Positions 49,875 through 58,980 of a stretch of 64,000 nucleotides of DNA are shown in pieces (position 1 is the first letter of the stretch; each line of letters begins with the position of its first letter). Both the position numbers and the translations under genes were made by a program. The stretch is from Selenomonas dianae (GTDB taxonomy: Bacteria; Bacillota; Negativicutes; Selenomonadales; Selenomonadaceae), in NCBI RefSeq assembly GCF_030644225.1, contig NZ_CP128650.1:2315001-2379000 (forward strand), in the 5' to 3' direction. The notes below the pieces were generated by a model that worked only from the letters and a program-made list of their open reading frames with translations, was not told where the DNA came from and did not search any database.

Positions 49875-51929
49875 TTACACTTCTTCGGTTTTCTTCTTCC
49901 ACGCATCGTCCGCAAAGAGAATCGCAAACGCCTCCTCCGCTTTCCTCAGACGGTGTATCTCAAGTCCCAGATGTTCCTCGGGGATGTCCTTCTCGTTCTC
50001 CCACGGGATGATGAGGGTGGAGATGCCCGCCTGTCGCGCTCCGTATGCCTTCTCAAACACGCCGCCGACGGGTCTCATCTCCCCTTGCAGCGAGATTTCA
50101 CCCGTCACAGCGACATTCTGACGAACGGCAGCCCCCGTCACTGCGCTCACGATTGCCGCGAGGATCGCCGTACCCGCGCTTGGGCCGTCGATGTTGCCGC
50201 CGCCGATCACATTGACATGGATTTCGTAGTCGTGGATGTCACGCCCGGTGAGCTGGCGCATGACCGATGCCGCGTTGAACACGGAGTCCTTTGCCATACT
50301 GCCCGCCGTTTCGTTGAAGCGCACCGTCCCTTTCCCCTTCTCTGCGGCAGGAAACGCCACCGCCTCAATCTCGATGAGCGAGCCGAGAAACCCGGAGACC
50401 CCGAGGCCGAACACCCTGCCGACCGCAGGGGTATCGGATGCTTTTTTGCGACCGAACGGATAGAGGCGGCTGACCTGTGCGACTTCGTAAACATCCTCCT
50501 TTGTTACATGGAGGGGGACGTTGATTGTTTCACGTGAAACATTTTCCATCGCAGGCTGCCCCGTTTCCCTTGCGGAAGCATCCTGTCCCTCGTGGATTGT
50601 TTCACGTGAAACAATGCGCTCAATCTCCGTATCCGACAATCGGTTCAGTGCGAGGCTGTAGGCATCCGCGAGAATGTTGATCGCCTTGCGTCCCTCGATG
50701 GTGTACTCACTGATGAGCTGGGCCGCGCCATCATCAAGGGAGACATGAAGTCGCTGCGCTGCATTCTCCACAATCGTAAGGATGTGTGCGGGAGTCAGCG
50801 GCTCAAAGTAGATCTCCGCGCAGCGTGAACGGAGCGCGGGGTTGATGTGATCCGCATCGCGCGTCGTCGCCCCGATGAGAACAAAGTCCGCCGGCGCCCC
50901 TTCCTCAAAGAGCTTGCGGATGTAGGGCGGCACGCGCTTGTCGTCGGGGTCATAGTACGCCGATTCAAAGTAGGCACGCTTGTCCTCAAGAACTTTGAGC
51001 AGCTTGTTTTGCAGCATCTCGTCCATCTCGCCGATTTCGTCGATGAAGAGAATGCCGCCGTGCGCGTCCGTCACAAGCCCGGGCTTTGGTTCGGGTACGC
51101 CGCTGTCCGCGAGGCTCTTTTGCGCTCCCTGATAGATGGGGTCATGCACCGAGCCAAGCAGAGGGTTCGTCATGTCGCGCGGATCCCAACGCAGTGTCGT
51201 CCCGTCCGTCTCCACGAACGGTGCGGATGCCGCGAACGGGGAAACGGTGCGTTTCTTTGCCGCCTCCAACACGAGCCGCGCCGCCGTCGTCTTGCCCACG
51301 CCCGGCGGACCGTAGAGGAGGAGGTGCTGCGGGTAGGGCGAGGACAGTTTCGCCATGAGCGACCGCACGGCACGCTCCTGTCCGACGACCTCGTCAAAGC
51401 TGCGCGGGCGCAGCAGCTCCATGACGGACTGTGTGAGGTGAATCTCCTCCAGTGCCTCCAGATCCTCGCGCTTCTTCTTGTCGTGCGGCGACTCTGCGCC
51501 GGGGCTCTCCTCTGAGATCACCTGCCGACGGATATCGTCTACATACTCCTCGTGATCCTTTTCGAGCTTTTCCGTCACCTTGCGCTCGATCCGATCCTCA
51601 AGGTCGCGGCGGGCGAGCATCCCCGCCATCTGCTCCGTCATGCGGGCGAGGATCTCGGGGATCTCCGCCTCGGACGGCGGCGGGGCAAGCAGCGGATCCT
51701 CCTCAAGGATCCGCATGAGGGCGAGCACGCGCTCACGGCGATTCTCCGAGCGCATGAGCGCCATTGCATTCATCTTGCCCGCCTGGATGACAAGCCGCTC
51801 CGTCCCCATCGTATCCGCGAGCATCCGAAAGAGTGCGGCGATCTCCGCGTCGATGCGTGCCTCAGGGGTGAGCGCGGGCGTGTTTTCGCCTTTCCCGTCC
51901 CCGCCGAACAAATCCTTTAAAAATGACAT
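49875..51929 (-). CDS. Lon-family ATP-dependent protease (LonB/LonC type)
   Basis: A 684-residue AAA+ serine protease. It has no classical Lon N-domain; residues 1-150 are a helical, charged region. The AAA+ module follows with Walker A YGPPGVGKTT (near 207-216) and Walker B GILFIDEIGEMDE. The proteolytic domain has the catalytic Ser in DGPSAGTA and the Lys in PVGGVFEKAYGAR. No membrane segment is seen, so it is closer to LonC or soluble LonB-like proteins. The linker between AAA+ and protease domains contains VSRET twice, encoded by two perfect parS sites. The role, probably protein quality control, is inferred. Confidence 0.9.
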   Translation of the reverse strand: MSFLKDLFGGDGKGENTPALTPEARIDAEIAALFRMLADTMGTERLVIQAGKMNAMALMRSENRRERVLALMRILEEDPLLAPPPSEAEIPEILARMTEQMAGMLARRDLEDRIERKVTEKLEKDHEEYVDDIRRQVISEESPGAESPHDKKKREDLEALEEIHLTQSVMELLRPRSFDEVVGQERAVRSLMAKLSSPYPQHLLLYGPPGVGKTTAARLVLEAAKKRTVSPFAASAPFVETDGTTLRWDPRDMTNPLLGSVHDPIYQGAQKSLADSGVPEPKPGLVTDAHGGILFIDEIGEMDEMLQNKLLKVLEDKRAYFESAYYDPDDKRVPPYIRKLFEEGAPADFVLIGATTRDADHINPALRSRCAEIYFEPLTPAHILTIVENAAQRLHVSLDDGAAQLISEYTIEGRKAINILADAYSLALNRLSDTEIERIVSRETIHEGQDASARETGQPAMENVSRETINVPLHVTKEDVYEVAQVSRLYPFGRKKASDTPAVGRVFGLGVSGFLGSLIEIEAVAFPAAEKGKGTVRFNETAGSMAKDSVFNAASVMRQLTGRDIHDYEIHVNVIGGGNIDGPSAGTAILAAIVSAVTGAAVRQNVAVTGEISLQGEMRPVGGVFEKAYGARQAGISTLIIPWENEKDIPEEHLGLEIHRLRKAEEAFAILFADDAWKKKTEEV
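50526..50541. promoter_or_regulatory. parS: parS centromere site 2, inside the Lon-family gene
   Basis: A perfect 16-bp TGTTTCACGTGAAACA. It encodes part of the peptide NVSRETI in the interdomain linker. Confidence 0.95.
50598..50613. promoter_or_regulatory. parS: parS centromere site 3, inside the Lon-family gene
   Basis: A perfect 16-bp TGTTTCACGTGAAACA, 72 bases from site 2 centre to centre. It encodes part of IVSRETI in the same linker. Confidence 0.95.
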
Positions 51930-52049
51930 AGAAATTGTTTCCTTTTGAGAGAAAAGCTGATGAAGAAGCCTTCATCAGCCTGCGTTTATAGTGTTTGATA
52001 GTTCTTTGTAAAATACTGGAAATATGATGTATAGGTGGAAGAGATGCCC

Positions 52050-52355
52050 TGAGAAACCCTAGTGAAGCAAGCGAGAAAAGTCCACGTTCTACCCCCTGAG
52101 GATTTCATTCGTTCAAGCAAGCGCGTTTGAAATCCGCAGGTATTAGGGAAGAACTAACTCACTCAGCCATTCATCTTGTCGCATCTTTTCCGCCCTCTCT
52201 GCGTCGACAAACTCTCAGCATAGTCATCGCTATGCTTTCGGTTTATCTTCTTGACAGGACGAAAAATCTACACCAATCTGAATCGCTTCATTGAGTCAGT
52301 TCTTCCCTCAGCGATAAGTGTACGTTCGCTTGCGTAACGAGGTGTTTGCGAAGGG
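52050..52355. repeat. Family B repeat (copy B10) interrupted by a family A element
   Basis: The left half (GAGAAACCCTAGTGAAGCAAG to GGTATT at 52144) and the right half (from 52309 to about 52355, ending TTGCGTAACGAGGTGTTTGCG) are split by a complete family A element at 52145-52308, at the same place as in B6. Confidence 0.85.
52145..52308. repeat. Family A repeat, copy A7, nested in family B in the opposite orientation to A6
   Basis: A 164-bp element with the family A core but its own ends: AGGGAAGAACTAACTCA at the left pairs with TGAGTCAGTTCTTCCCT at the right at 16 of 17 positions. Orientation as A1. Confidence 0.85.
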
Positions 52356-52370
52356 CACTCGACACCGTGT

Positions 52371-52814
52371 CTACTCTTTTCTCACATGAATCTTGATCGT
52401 GGTGGAGATGTTCGGATGCACCTTGACGATTGCCTCATACAGCCCCTCGCCCACGACCTCGCCGCGAATCGTGATCTTGCGGCGGTCGATGTCGATGTTC
52501 TTCTTCTTCAGCGCCTCCGCGACATCCTTGCCCGTCACCGCGCCGAACAGCCGCCCGTTCTCGCCGATGCGCACGGGGATCTCCACCTCGACCTTTTCGA
52601 GCTGTGCCGCCATCAGCTTTGCCTCATCAACCGCCATCGCATCCTTGCGTGCCTTTGCACCCGCCTGTGCCTTTGCCACATTCACATTCGCGCTGTTTGC
52701 GGGCAGCGCGAACTTTCGCGGCAGGAGGAAGTTGCGCCCGTACCCGTCCGCAACCTCCACAATCTCGCCCTTTTTCCCGATATTTTTAACGTCCGCCTGC
52801 AATATGACCTTCAT
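52371..52814 (-). CDS. rplI: 50S ribosomal protein L9
   Basis: A 147-residue ribosomal protein. The start MKVILQADVKNIGKKGEIVEV and GYGRNFLLPRKFA are the L9 N-domain, followed by the long connecting helix (Ala/Lys-rich, about 45-75) and the C-domain with RLFGAVTGKDVAEAL. ATG 52814 is chosen; a GTG three codons earlier is the alternative. Its start lies inside the end of gdpP (29-base overlap), the usual gdpP-rplI order. Confidence 0.96.
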   Translation of the reverse strand: MKVILQADVKNIGKKGEIVEVADGYGRNFLLPRKFALPANSANVNVAKAQAGAKARKDAMAVDEAKLMAAQLEKVEVEIPVRIGENGRLFGAVTGKDVAEALKKKNIDIDRRKITIRGEVVGEGLYEAIVKVHPNISTTIKIHVRKE

Positions 52815-54792
52815 GTGTGTCACTCTCCTCTATGTATTTTCTCGCCTGTTCAACAACATTTCCGCGCACCACCGAGAGGGGTACGCCCCTGACCTGTGCA
52901 CCTGCGACATTTGCGTGACCGCCGCCGCCGAATGCCTCCATAATCACCTGCACATTCAGCTCACCCGTCGAGCGCGCACTGATGCCGACCATATCGCCCG
53001 GCATCTGGAACACGTAGATGCTCATGCGTACCCCGTCCACGCGGAGCATCCCATCCGCCGCCTGAGCCGCGATGATCTGTCCGTTCGCCAGACGCTCCGG
53101 AATGCTCCCGACGATGAGCCCGCCCGCGAAGAACTCTGCATTCGCCTTTGCCCGTGCGAGTGCCACCGTCGTTTCGTAGTCGCTCTGAAAGAGTGCCCGC
53201 ACGAGCACAGGATCTGCACCCGCACGCCGGAGATACGCCGCAGCGTCAAACGTACGGACACCCGCACTGACGTTGAAATTCTTCGTATCCACCACGATGC
53301 CGGAATACAGCGCCGTCGCATCGAGACGCGTCAGACGCGCGGTATCGCCGAAATACATGAGAAGCTCCGTCACCAGCTCACTCGCCGAGCTGGATGCGGT
53401 CTCAAGGTAGACCAGCAGCGGATTTTTGACAAAGTTCTCGCTGCGGCGGTGGTGATCGATCACGACGACCTTCGGAATGCGGTCGAGCAGCGACTTGTCC
53501 GCGAGAATGTGTGGAACGTGTGCATCCACCACAACGAGCAGCGCCGTTGCGGAGGCGACCCCCGCAATATCGCCGGCACGGACAAAGATCTCGTCATACG
53601 ACTCATCCTTCCGTACCATATCGAGCACGCGGTCAATGCCCTCATTCGTATCACTGAGCACGATGTGCACGGGCTTGCCGAGCGCACGCGCCATACACGC
53701 CACACCCATGGCAGCGCCGAAACAGTCATAGTCCTCATTTTGATGTCCCATGACGTAGACCTCGTCCGCGCTCTCCATAATATCACGCAGCGCGTGCGCC
53801 ACAACGCGTGCCTTGACGCGTGTGTGCTTCTCCACTGCCTTCGCCTTCCCGCCAAAGAACTGCGTCTTGCCGCTGATGCCCGCCGCCACCTGATCACCGC
53901 CGCGTCCGAGCGCGAGGTCGAGCTTTGCCGCCGCCTCCTCACCGAGCTCCTTGAACGTCTGATCCGCCGCGAGCGACAGACCGATGGAGAGCGTCACGGG
54001 CATCCCCTTCGTATTCACGATCTTGCGCACCTGATCGAGGATGTCAAACTTCTCCGCGATCACATGATCGAGGGCGGCGCGGTCGAGCAGCGCCAAGAAC
54101 ACCCCGTCCGAGACACTCCGCATAAAGCCGCCAAGCCCATTGATCCACGCATCAAGACGCTCGCGCACCGCGAGCAGCAGCATGGACTTCTCCGCCTCCG
54201 TCTGTCCCTGCATGATCTCGTCATAGTTGTCAACCTGGATGTAGAGGAGAGCGGTGCGGCTCTCGCGAAACCGCTTTTGCAGATCGCAAAGCTCCGTTTC
54301 ATCCTCGACATAGAACGCCATCAGCGCATCCATCTGCGTCGGCACAACGCGATGGTAGACATGGTAGGTACGCCCCTCATGGCTAAAGCGGTAACCGCCC
54401 TCCGTCCCCCAGATCTCATCCACCTTGAAATCCGGCCAGATGTCCGCCATGCGCGTCCCCTGCTCCGGCTTCGTGCCGCCGAGATATTCCGCAAGCTGAC
54501 GGTTGCACCACTCCAGGTGTCCGTCCTGCGCCACAACGAGAATCGCCTGCGGGAGCCGATCGACCGCATAGTTCATCACATTGTTGACATTACGGATGAT
54601 GCCCATACAGTAGCGTTCAAAACGCCGTTCCCTGTCATGACACCGTTCCCACGCAAATGCGGCGAGCAGCGCCCACAGGAGAAGCGCGGCAGCGCCCACA
54701 TAGGAATTGTAGCAATACGTCATGAGCGCGAGCGCGAGCATGACGATCAGATGGATCGTCAGATCAATCCACGCGGATAGATTTCGCGGCAT
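52786..54792 (-). CDS. gdpP: Cyclic-di-AMP phosphodiesterase GdpP (YybT)
   Basis: A 668-residue membrane phosphodiesterase that degrades c-di-AMP. Two N-terminal membrane helices (about 10-50) lead to a PAS domain (about 75-165), a degenerate GGDEF domain (about 170-300) and the DHH-DHHA1 module (about 335-660). DHH motifs are MGHQNEDYDCFGAAMG, VVVDAHVP, IDHHRR, and GGGGHANVAGAQ for DHHA1. The usual Pro after HxN is Glu here (HQNED), a mild variation. It lies in the conserved yybS-gdpP-rplI order. Confidence 0.95.
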   Translation of the reverse strand: MPRNLSAWIDLTIHLIVMLALALMTYCYNSYVGAAALLLWALLAAFAWERCHDRERRFERYCMGIIRNVNNVMNYAVDRLPQAILVVAQDGHLEWCNRQLAEYLGGTKPEQGTRMADIWPDFKVDEIWGTEGGYRFSHEGRTYHVYHRVVPTQMDALMAFYVEDETELCDLQKRFRESRTALLYIQVDNYDEIMQGQTEAEKSMLLLAVRERLDAWINGLGGFMRSVSDGVFLALLDRAALDHVIAEKFDILDQVRKIVNTKGMPVTLSIGLSLAADQTFKELGEEAAAKLDLALGRGGDQVAAGISGKTQFFGGKAKAVEKHTRVKARVVAHALRDIMESADEVYVMGHQNEDYDCFGAAMGVACMARALGKPVHIVLSDTNEGIDRVLDMVRKDESYDEIFVRAGDIAGVASATALLVVVDAHVPHILADKSLLDRIPKVVVIDHHRRSENFVKNPLLVYLETASSSASELVTELLMYFGDTARLTRLDATALYSGIVVDTKNFNVSAGVRTFDAAAYLRRAGADPVLVRALFQSDYETTVALARAKANAEFFAGGLIVGSIPERLANGQIIAAQAADGMLRVDGVRMSIYVFQMPGDMVGISARSTGELNVQVIMEAFGGGGHANVAGAQVRGVPLSVVRGNVVEQARKYIEESDTHEGHIAGGR

Positions 54793-54839
54793 AGAATCAC
54801 CTACTTTGCATTTCTTTTGTATATATTATGTTATGTATC

Positions 54840-55796
54840 TTACTTGTATTTCCTAAATTTTTTCCGATAGTCAAAGGCGATGTCAAACAGCCCCGTCCAC
54901 GAGATGATCTGTGTCAGAAAGCCGTTGAGTGCAATGAACGCATAGATCAGAATACGCACAAACAGAGAGAGCCCGAAGCGCTGCATCAGGAACTGCACGA
55001 GGGAAATCCCCTGCACCAGACCCGCAACGAATGCGATCAGATAGCCGTTCAGCGCCACCTGATAGAGCCACGCGATGTCCCGCGTCGCCCCCCAGTAGAT
55101 CCCGATCAGGGAGAAGGCAAAGAGATACGGGAAAAAGACCGGCAGGTGCCACGTCGTAAACGGCGGCAGCGGTGCGGCGGGTATCCCGAGGCGTGCGAGC
55201 ACCTTGCGCAGAAGCACGAACGATGCCATCACCTCGATCACAGAACTCCCGAGAAAGAGCGCGGGCAGCATCAGGACGAACAGATCCAGTACCTGCGCCG
55301 ACGCAGCGCGTGTCTCCTCCAGCTGTGCCTCATCCATGCCGAAACTGCGGTACATGGCGAGCGTTTCATCCATCGTCGCATCCGCCGCCGACAGATCCAT
55401 CGCGAATGGATTCAGCCCGAAGAGCAGCAGCATCATCCCCGCCGCCGCCGCCTTTCCGACGAGCGAGGCGAGTGCGCCGCCCATGAGGGCGCGCACGGTC
55501 TTTTCCCGCCGCCGAAAGAGCGCGCCGAGAACAATCCCCGTCGGCGCGAACGAGAGCACGAAGAACGCCCCCGTCGCCGGCGTCGCAAACAGCATTGTCA
55601 GCAGGAGGGATGCCGCAGCAGCAAGCACGCCCCAACGCAGCCCCTCGCGCACCGTCACGAGCGCGATAAAGACCGGCCACAGCATCCCCATCATCATCGT
55701 CAGCATGGGCAGATAGATCGCTGCGAGCGCGTAGACCACCGCTGCGGCAGTCATGACCCCCGCCGTTGCGGCGGGTCTTGCACCTTGCTCACTCAT
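54840..55796 (-). CDS. yybS: DUF2232 (YybS) family membrane protein
   Basis: A 318-residue membrane protein with about eight hydrophobic helices (for example MTAAAVVYALAAIYLPMLTM and the C-terminal ILIYAFIALNGFLTQIISW). YybS proteins precede gdpP in many Firmicutes; their role is not established, though the fold resembles ECF-transporter S components. ATG 55796 with AAAGGATATG upstream is chosen; a longer upstream frame has no ribosome site. It ends 47 bases before gdpP. Confidence 0.88.
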   Translation of the reverse strand: MSEQGARPAATAGVMTAAAVVYALAAIYLPMLTMMMGMLWPVFIALVTVREGLRWGVLAAAASLLLTMLFATPATGAFFVLSFAPTGIVLGALFRRREKTVRALMGGALASLVGKAAAAGMMLLLFGLNPFAMDLSAADATMDETLAMYRSFGMDEAQLEETRAASAQVLDLFVLMLPALFLGSSVIEVMASFVLLRKVLARLGIPAAPLPPFTTWHLPVFFPYLFAFSLIGIYWGATRDIAWLYQVALNGYLIAFVAGLVQGISLVQFLMQRFGLSLFVRILIYAFIALNGFLTQIISWTGLFDIAFDYRKKFRKYK

Positions 55797-55999
55797 TTCA
55801 TATCCTTTCAACAGAGTTGATCTACATTCCCTTCCTTCTATAGAAATCTTTTCCATTATAACAGATTTTTGAGGGTCTGTCACGATGTCGCCATACAGCG
55901 CAGTCAGCCCCATATCGCCTCAGATGATAGATCCAAACAATATAAACAAGAGGAATTAAATTCATAATTAAATTGAATGTGATTTTTTTCACAGAAATG

Positions 56000-56028
56000 T
56001 TGACAGGAATAAGAACTGATTATATTAT
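56000..56028 (+). promoter_or_regulatory. Promoter of the autotransporter gene
   Basis: A perfect TTGACA (56000-56005) and TATTAT (56023-56028) with a 17-base spacer. The sequence just upstream (55940-55990) is very AT-rich and may act as an UP element. The rest of the gap from 55797 holds nothing else recognised. Confidence 0.75.
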
Positions 56029-56069
56029 GATAAGCAGTAATTTACACGCAGTTTAATGGAGGGCAATTG

Positions 56070-58718
56070 ATGCGGAATTTCTTAGGTGTCCGAATGACAC
56101 ACAAAAAGTATGGTGCTTTGACACTCAGCGTGCTGCTGGGACTGAGTGTCTGTTCCTCTGCCTTTGCGGCGGAGCAGACGGGGACGACGTTCAACAATGG
56201 GCGTATCGACGGGAAACCTGCGCTCTTTGCCTCATCCAGTGACTTTAAGAAATATAATGTATGGGACAGCGCAACAAAGACCTACACGTTCACCAAGGAC
56301 AGCACCCTCAATGTGAGATCCATCACGGGGGAAGCGAATCCGATCAAGGTCAGCGCCCCGGGGGTCACGCTCACGCTGAACTCCAAGGATCAGTACGGCA
56401 TCCAGAGCTACTGCGAACGTGGATTTAAAGCGGATCACAACTATAAAAAGACCAAGGACATCACCATCACAGCGAAAAAGGTCGTCATCAACGTCGACCA
56501 GATTGCAAAAAGCGGCAGCGGCAAGGAGACGTTCGGCATCGTATGCGGCTCGGATAATACAAAGTACAATGTACCTCACAGCACGGTGACCGTGAACGGC
56601 GATGTGGATATTACGGTAAAGAACAAATACTACAAAGCGCCGAACGGATCAGGCGAGCAGGATCCCACCTTTACGAACGGCATTGCGACCGTGCATCATG
56701 GCAATATCGTCGTAAACGGCAACGCCAAGGTCCATGTGCGCGTGCCCGAGCAGGAGCAGGACTCTCCCAACCGTCCACCCAAGTTCCTGAGCCACTACTA
56801 TGTCAACGGCATCTTTGCAGGGCTGAACTATGACGAGGACAAGCCGGGCAGCACGGTGACCATCGGCGGCGATGTGGATGTCGATGTCGATGGCACCGGT
56901 GTCCATGCGGGCGCACGCTCCCTCATCACGATCGGCGGCGGCGGCACGATCCGCACGAAGCAGGATACCCCACTGCCCCACTTCGCACTGAACGCGGAGG
57001 AGGGCACCATCCACATGAACGTCGTGCGTGACAGCGCGGGCAACGTGACGGGTGCCGGCACCCGCACGACCAAGGTCTACGGGAACATTGCGCTCATCAG
57101 CCGCGAGGATGGCAAGACCACGCCCGGGAATGCGCCGACCACCATCAACCTCGGACTGACGACAGCGGACTCCGTACTGCATGGCGTTGTGCTCGACGAC
57201 TTCAAAGAGAAGGATACAACCTACAAGCCTGAAAAACAAGCCGTTCGCGAGAAAACGGGACTGAACCTGTACCTCCAGAACGGCGCGACATGGCACAACA
57301 GCAAATGGGGCACACTCCTCACAGGAAAATGGGGCGGTCGGACGCATGACTTTACGGGCAGCAAACTGCGCGCACTGATCGGCGGGGAGACCCCCGAGAA
57401 GGCGGGCACCATCCATCAGGAGGACGATCGCCCCATCTCGATTGAGAACTACAGTGGCTATACAAATCTCATGTATAAGCATGACGCTGCAAATCCGTCC
57501 TCCATCATCGGCGGCGATATTGTCATCAAAAAGGCAGCACCGAACAGCGGCATCACCCTCCGCACCGACAACGCAGGACTGAACCCCGGCTCCAAGAATC
57601 CCGAAGAACGCGGCAAGGTTGAAGCGACGCTCGGCGCACTCGCACAGAAACTCTACTACACCGCCTATCAGAACGGCGAACGGAACCTCAAGGGACAGGT
57701 CGGGATCGCCGAGGGACTGACGACCTCCGCTGCCACCCTGCGTCTGGAGGACGTCAACTATGATGCGGCGACGGGACAGGGCAAGTTCACACCGTCCGCA
57801 GTCACCTACGGGGCGAACGAGACCGCCATCATGCGCGGCACCAAGACAGGCCTACTCGCCGGCGTACTCCTGTGGAGCGGCAACAACAACGATCTGCAGC
57901 GCCGCATGGGCGAGCTGCGTCTCGGGAGCACGGAGCGCGGCGCATGGGTGAAGTATTTCGGCGGAAAAAGCTCCATCGATCAGCCGAACATCGACATGGA
58001 TCTCACCCGGCACACGGTACAGGTCGGCTATGACCGCGACGTTCGGGACTGGACCGTCGGTGCGGCATTCGACTACGGCAGGATGAGCGCAAACTACAGC
58101 GGCGGGCACGCGGACGGGCGCATGGGCAGCCTCGCGCTCTACGGCGCACAGCAGCGAAAGGACGGCTCCTATCTCGACCTCATCGCCCACATCGGACGTA
58201 TGCATGGCAACTATACGGCGAGCAATGCCGCTGTAACCCTCAGCGGCAGCCAGAAGGCATGGGGAACATCGCTCAGTGCAGAGTACGGCAAACGGATTCC
58301 GCAGCACGGCGGCTTCTACATCGAGCCGAGCGCAGAGCTGACCTTTGGCAGACTGCAAGGCTTTGACACGGTCGCACGCGGCGGCGGCAATACGCTGAAC
58401 ATTCATCAGGACGCATTTAACAGCGTCGTCGGACGGCTGAACATCGGCATCGGTCAGGAAACGAAAAAGAGCAATCTTTTCGCACGGCTCGGCCTTTCCC
58501 ATGAGTTCGCCGGCGGCTTCGACACGCAGTACCATGAGGAAGGCTATGCGCCAAAGGCGACCCATGTATCGCTGAAGGAAACATGGCTGAACATGGAGCT
58601 TGGCGGCAGCGTCCGGCTCAGCGACAGCTCCTATGTCTATGCGAACTACACGCGCACCCTCAACAGCGATCTCAACAAGCAGTGGCGCATGGACGCCGGT
58701 GTCCGCTTCAGCTTCTAA
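56070..58718 (+). CDS. Autotransporter outer-membrane beta-barrel protein
   Basis: An 882-residue type V secretion protein. A signal peptide (about residues 1-34, cleavage near AFA-AEQ) is followed by a passenger of about 550 residues rich in short beta-helix-like strands (repeated VTVNGDVDITVKN, IVVNGNAKVHVRV, VTIGGDVDVDVDG). The autotransporter barrel (about 610-882) includes GAWVKYFGGKSS and VGYDRDVRDWTVGAAFDYGR and ends in aromatic GVRFSF, the BAM recognition end. GGAGGGC precedes ATG 56070. It proves that the host has an outer membrane. The ligand of the passenger is unknown. Confidence 0.92.
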   Translation: MRNFLGVRMTHKKYGALTLSVLLGLSVCSSAFAAEQTGTTFNNGRIDGKPALFASSSDFKKYNVWDSATKTYTFTKDSTLNVRSITGEANPIKVSAPGVTLTLNSKDQYGIQSYCERGFKADHNYKKTKDITITAKKVVINVDQIAKSGSGKETFGIVCGSDNTKYNVPHSTVTVNGDVDITVKNKYYKAPNGSGEQDPTFTNGIATVHHGNIVVNGNAKVHVRVPEQEQDSPNRPPKFLSHYYVNGIFAGLNYDEDKPGSTVTIGGDVDVDVDGTGVHAGARSLITIGGGGTIRTKQDTPLPHFALNAEEGTIHMNVVRDSAGNVTGAGTRTTKVYGNIALISREDGKTTPGNAPTTINLGLTTADSVLHGVVLDDFKEKDTTYKPEKQAVREKTGLNLYLQNGATWHNSKWGTLLTGKWGGRTHDFTGSKLRALIGGETPEKAGTIHQEDDRPISIENYSGYTNLMYKHDAANPSSIIGGDIVIKKAAPNSGITLRTDNAGLNPGSKNPEERGKVEATLGALAQKLYYTAYQNGERNLKGQVGIAEGLTTSAATLRLEDVNYDAATGQGKFTPSAVTYGANETAIMRGTKTGLLAGVLLWSGNNNDLQRRMGELRLGSTERGAWVKYFGGKSSIDQPNIDMDLTRHTVQVGYDRDVRDWTVGAAFDYGRMSANYSGGHADGRMGSLALYGAQQRKDGSYLDLIAHIGRMHGNYTASNAAVTLSGSQKAWGTSLSAEYGKRIPQHGGFYIEPSAELTFGRLQGFDTVARGGGNTLNIHQDAFNSVVGRLNIGIGQETKKSNLFARLGLSHEFAGGFDTQYHEEGYAPKATHVSLKETWLNMELGGSVRLSDSSYVYANYTRTLNSDLNKQWRMDAGVRFSF

Positions 58719-58881
58719 GGAATCGCTGATAAAATGAAGTCCGTCAGATTGGCGCAGATTTTTCGTCTGAACAAGGAGGCAAACCGGACGCATAGCAAGG
58801 GCTATGTGGAGGATTCTAGGGCACAGTGCGGGCGGAAAAGATGCGTTAAGATGGCGGTGCTGAATTTATCAGTGCTTCCCT
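58718..58881. repeat. Family A fold-back repeat, copy A4 (164 bp)
   Basis: It starts at the last base of the autotransporter stop codon (TAAGGAATCG) and ends CTTCCCTA; orientation as A2 and A3. It separates the gene from its terminator. Confidence 0.85.
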
Positions 58882-58902
58882 AAGTCACGGACAGCAGACA
58901 TC

Positions 58903-58950
58903 AAAACAGGCTGGTACACGAAGTTTTCTGACTTCGTGTACCAGCCTTTT
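58903..58950. terminator. Long intrinsic terminator between autotransporter and MutS-like genes
   Basis: A perfect 16-bp stem AGGCTGGTACACGAAG/CTTCGTGTACCAGCCT with an 8-base loop and T runs on both strands; it probably serves both convergent genes. Confidence 0.88.
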
Positions 58951-58980
58951 CGTGTACCTAACGTGCAGGTGTCCGCGCCC

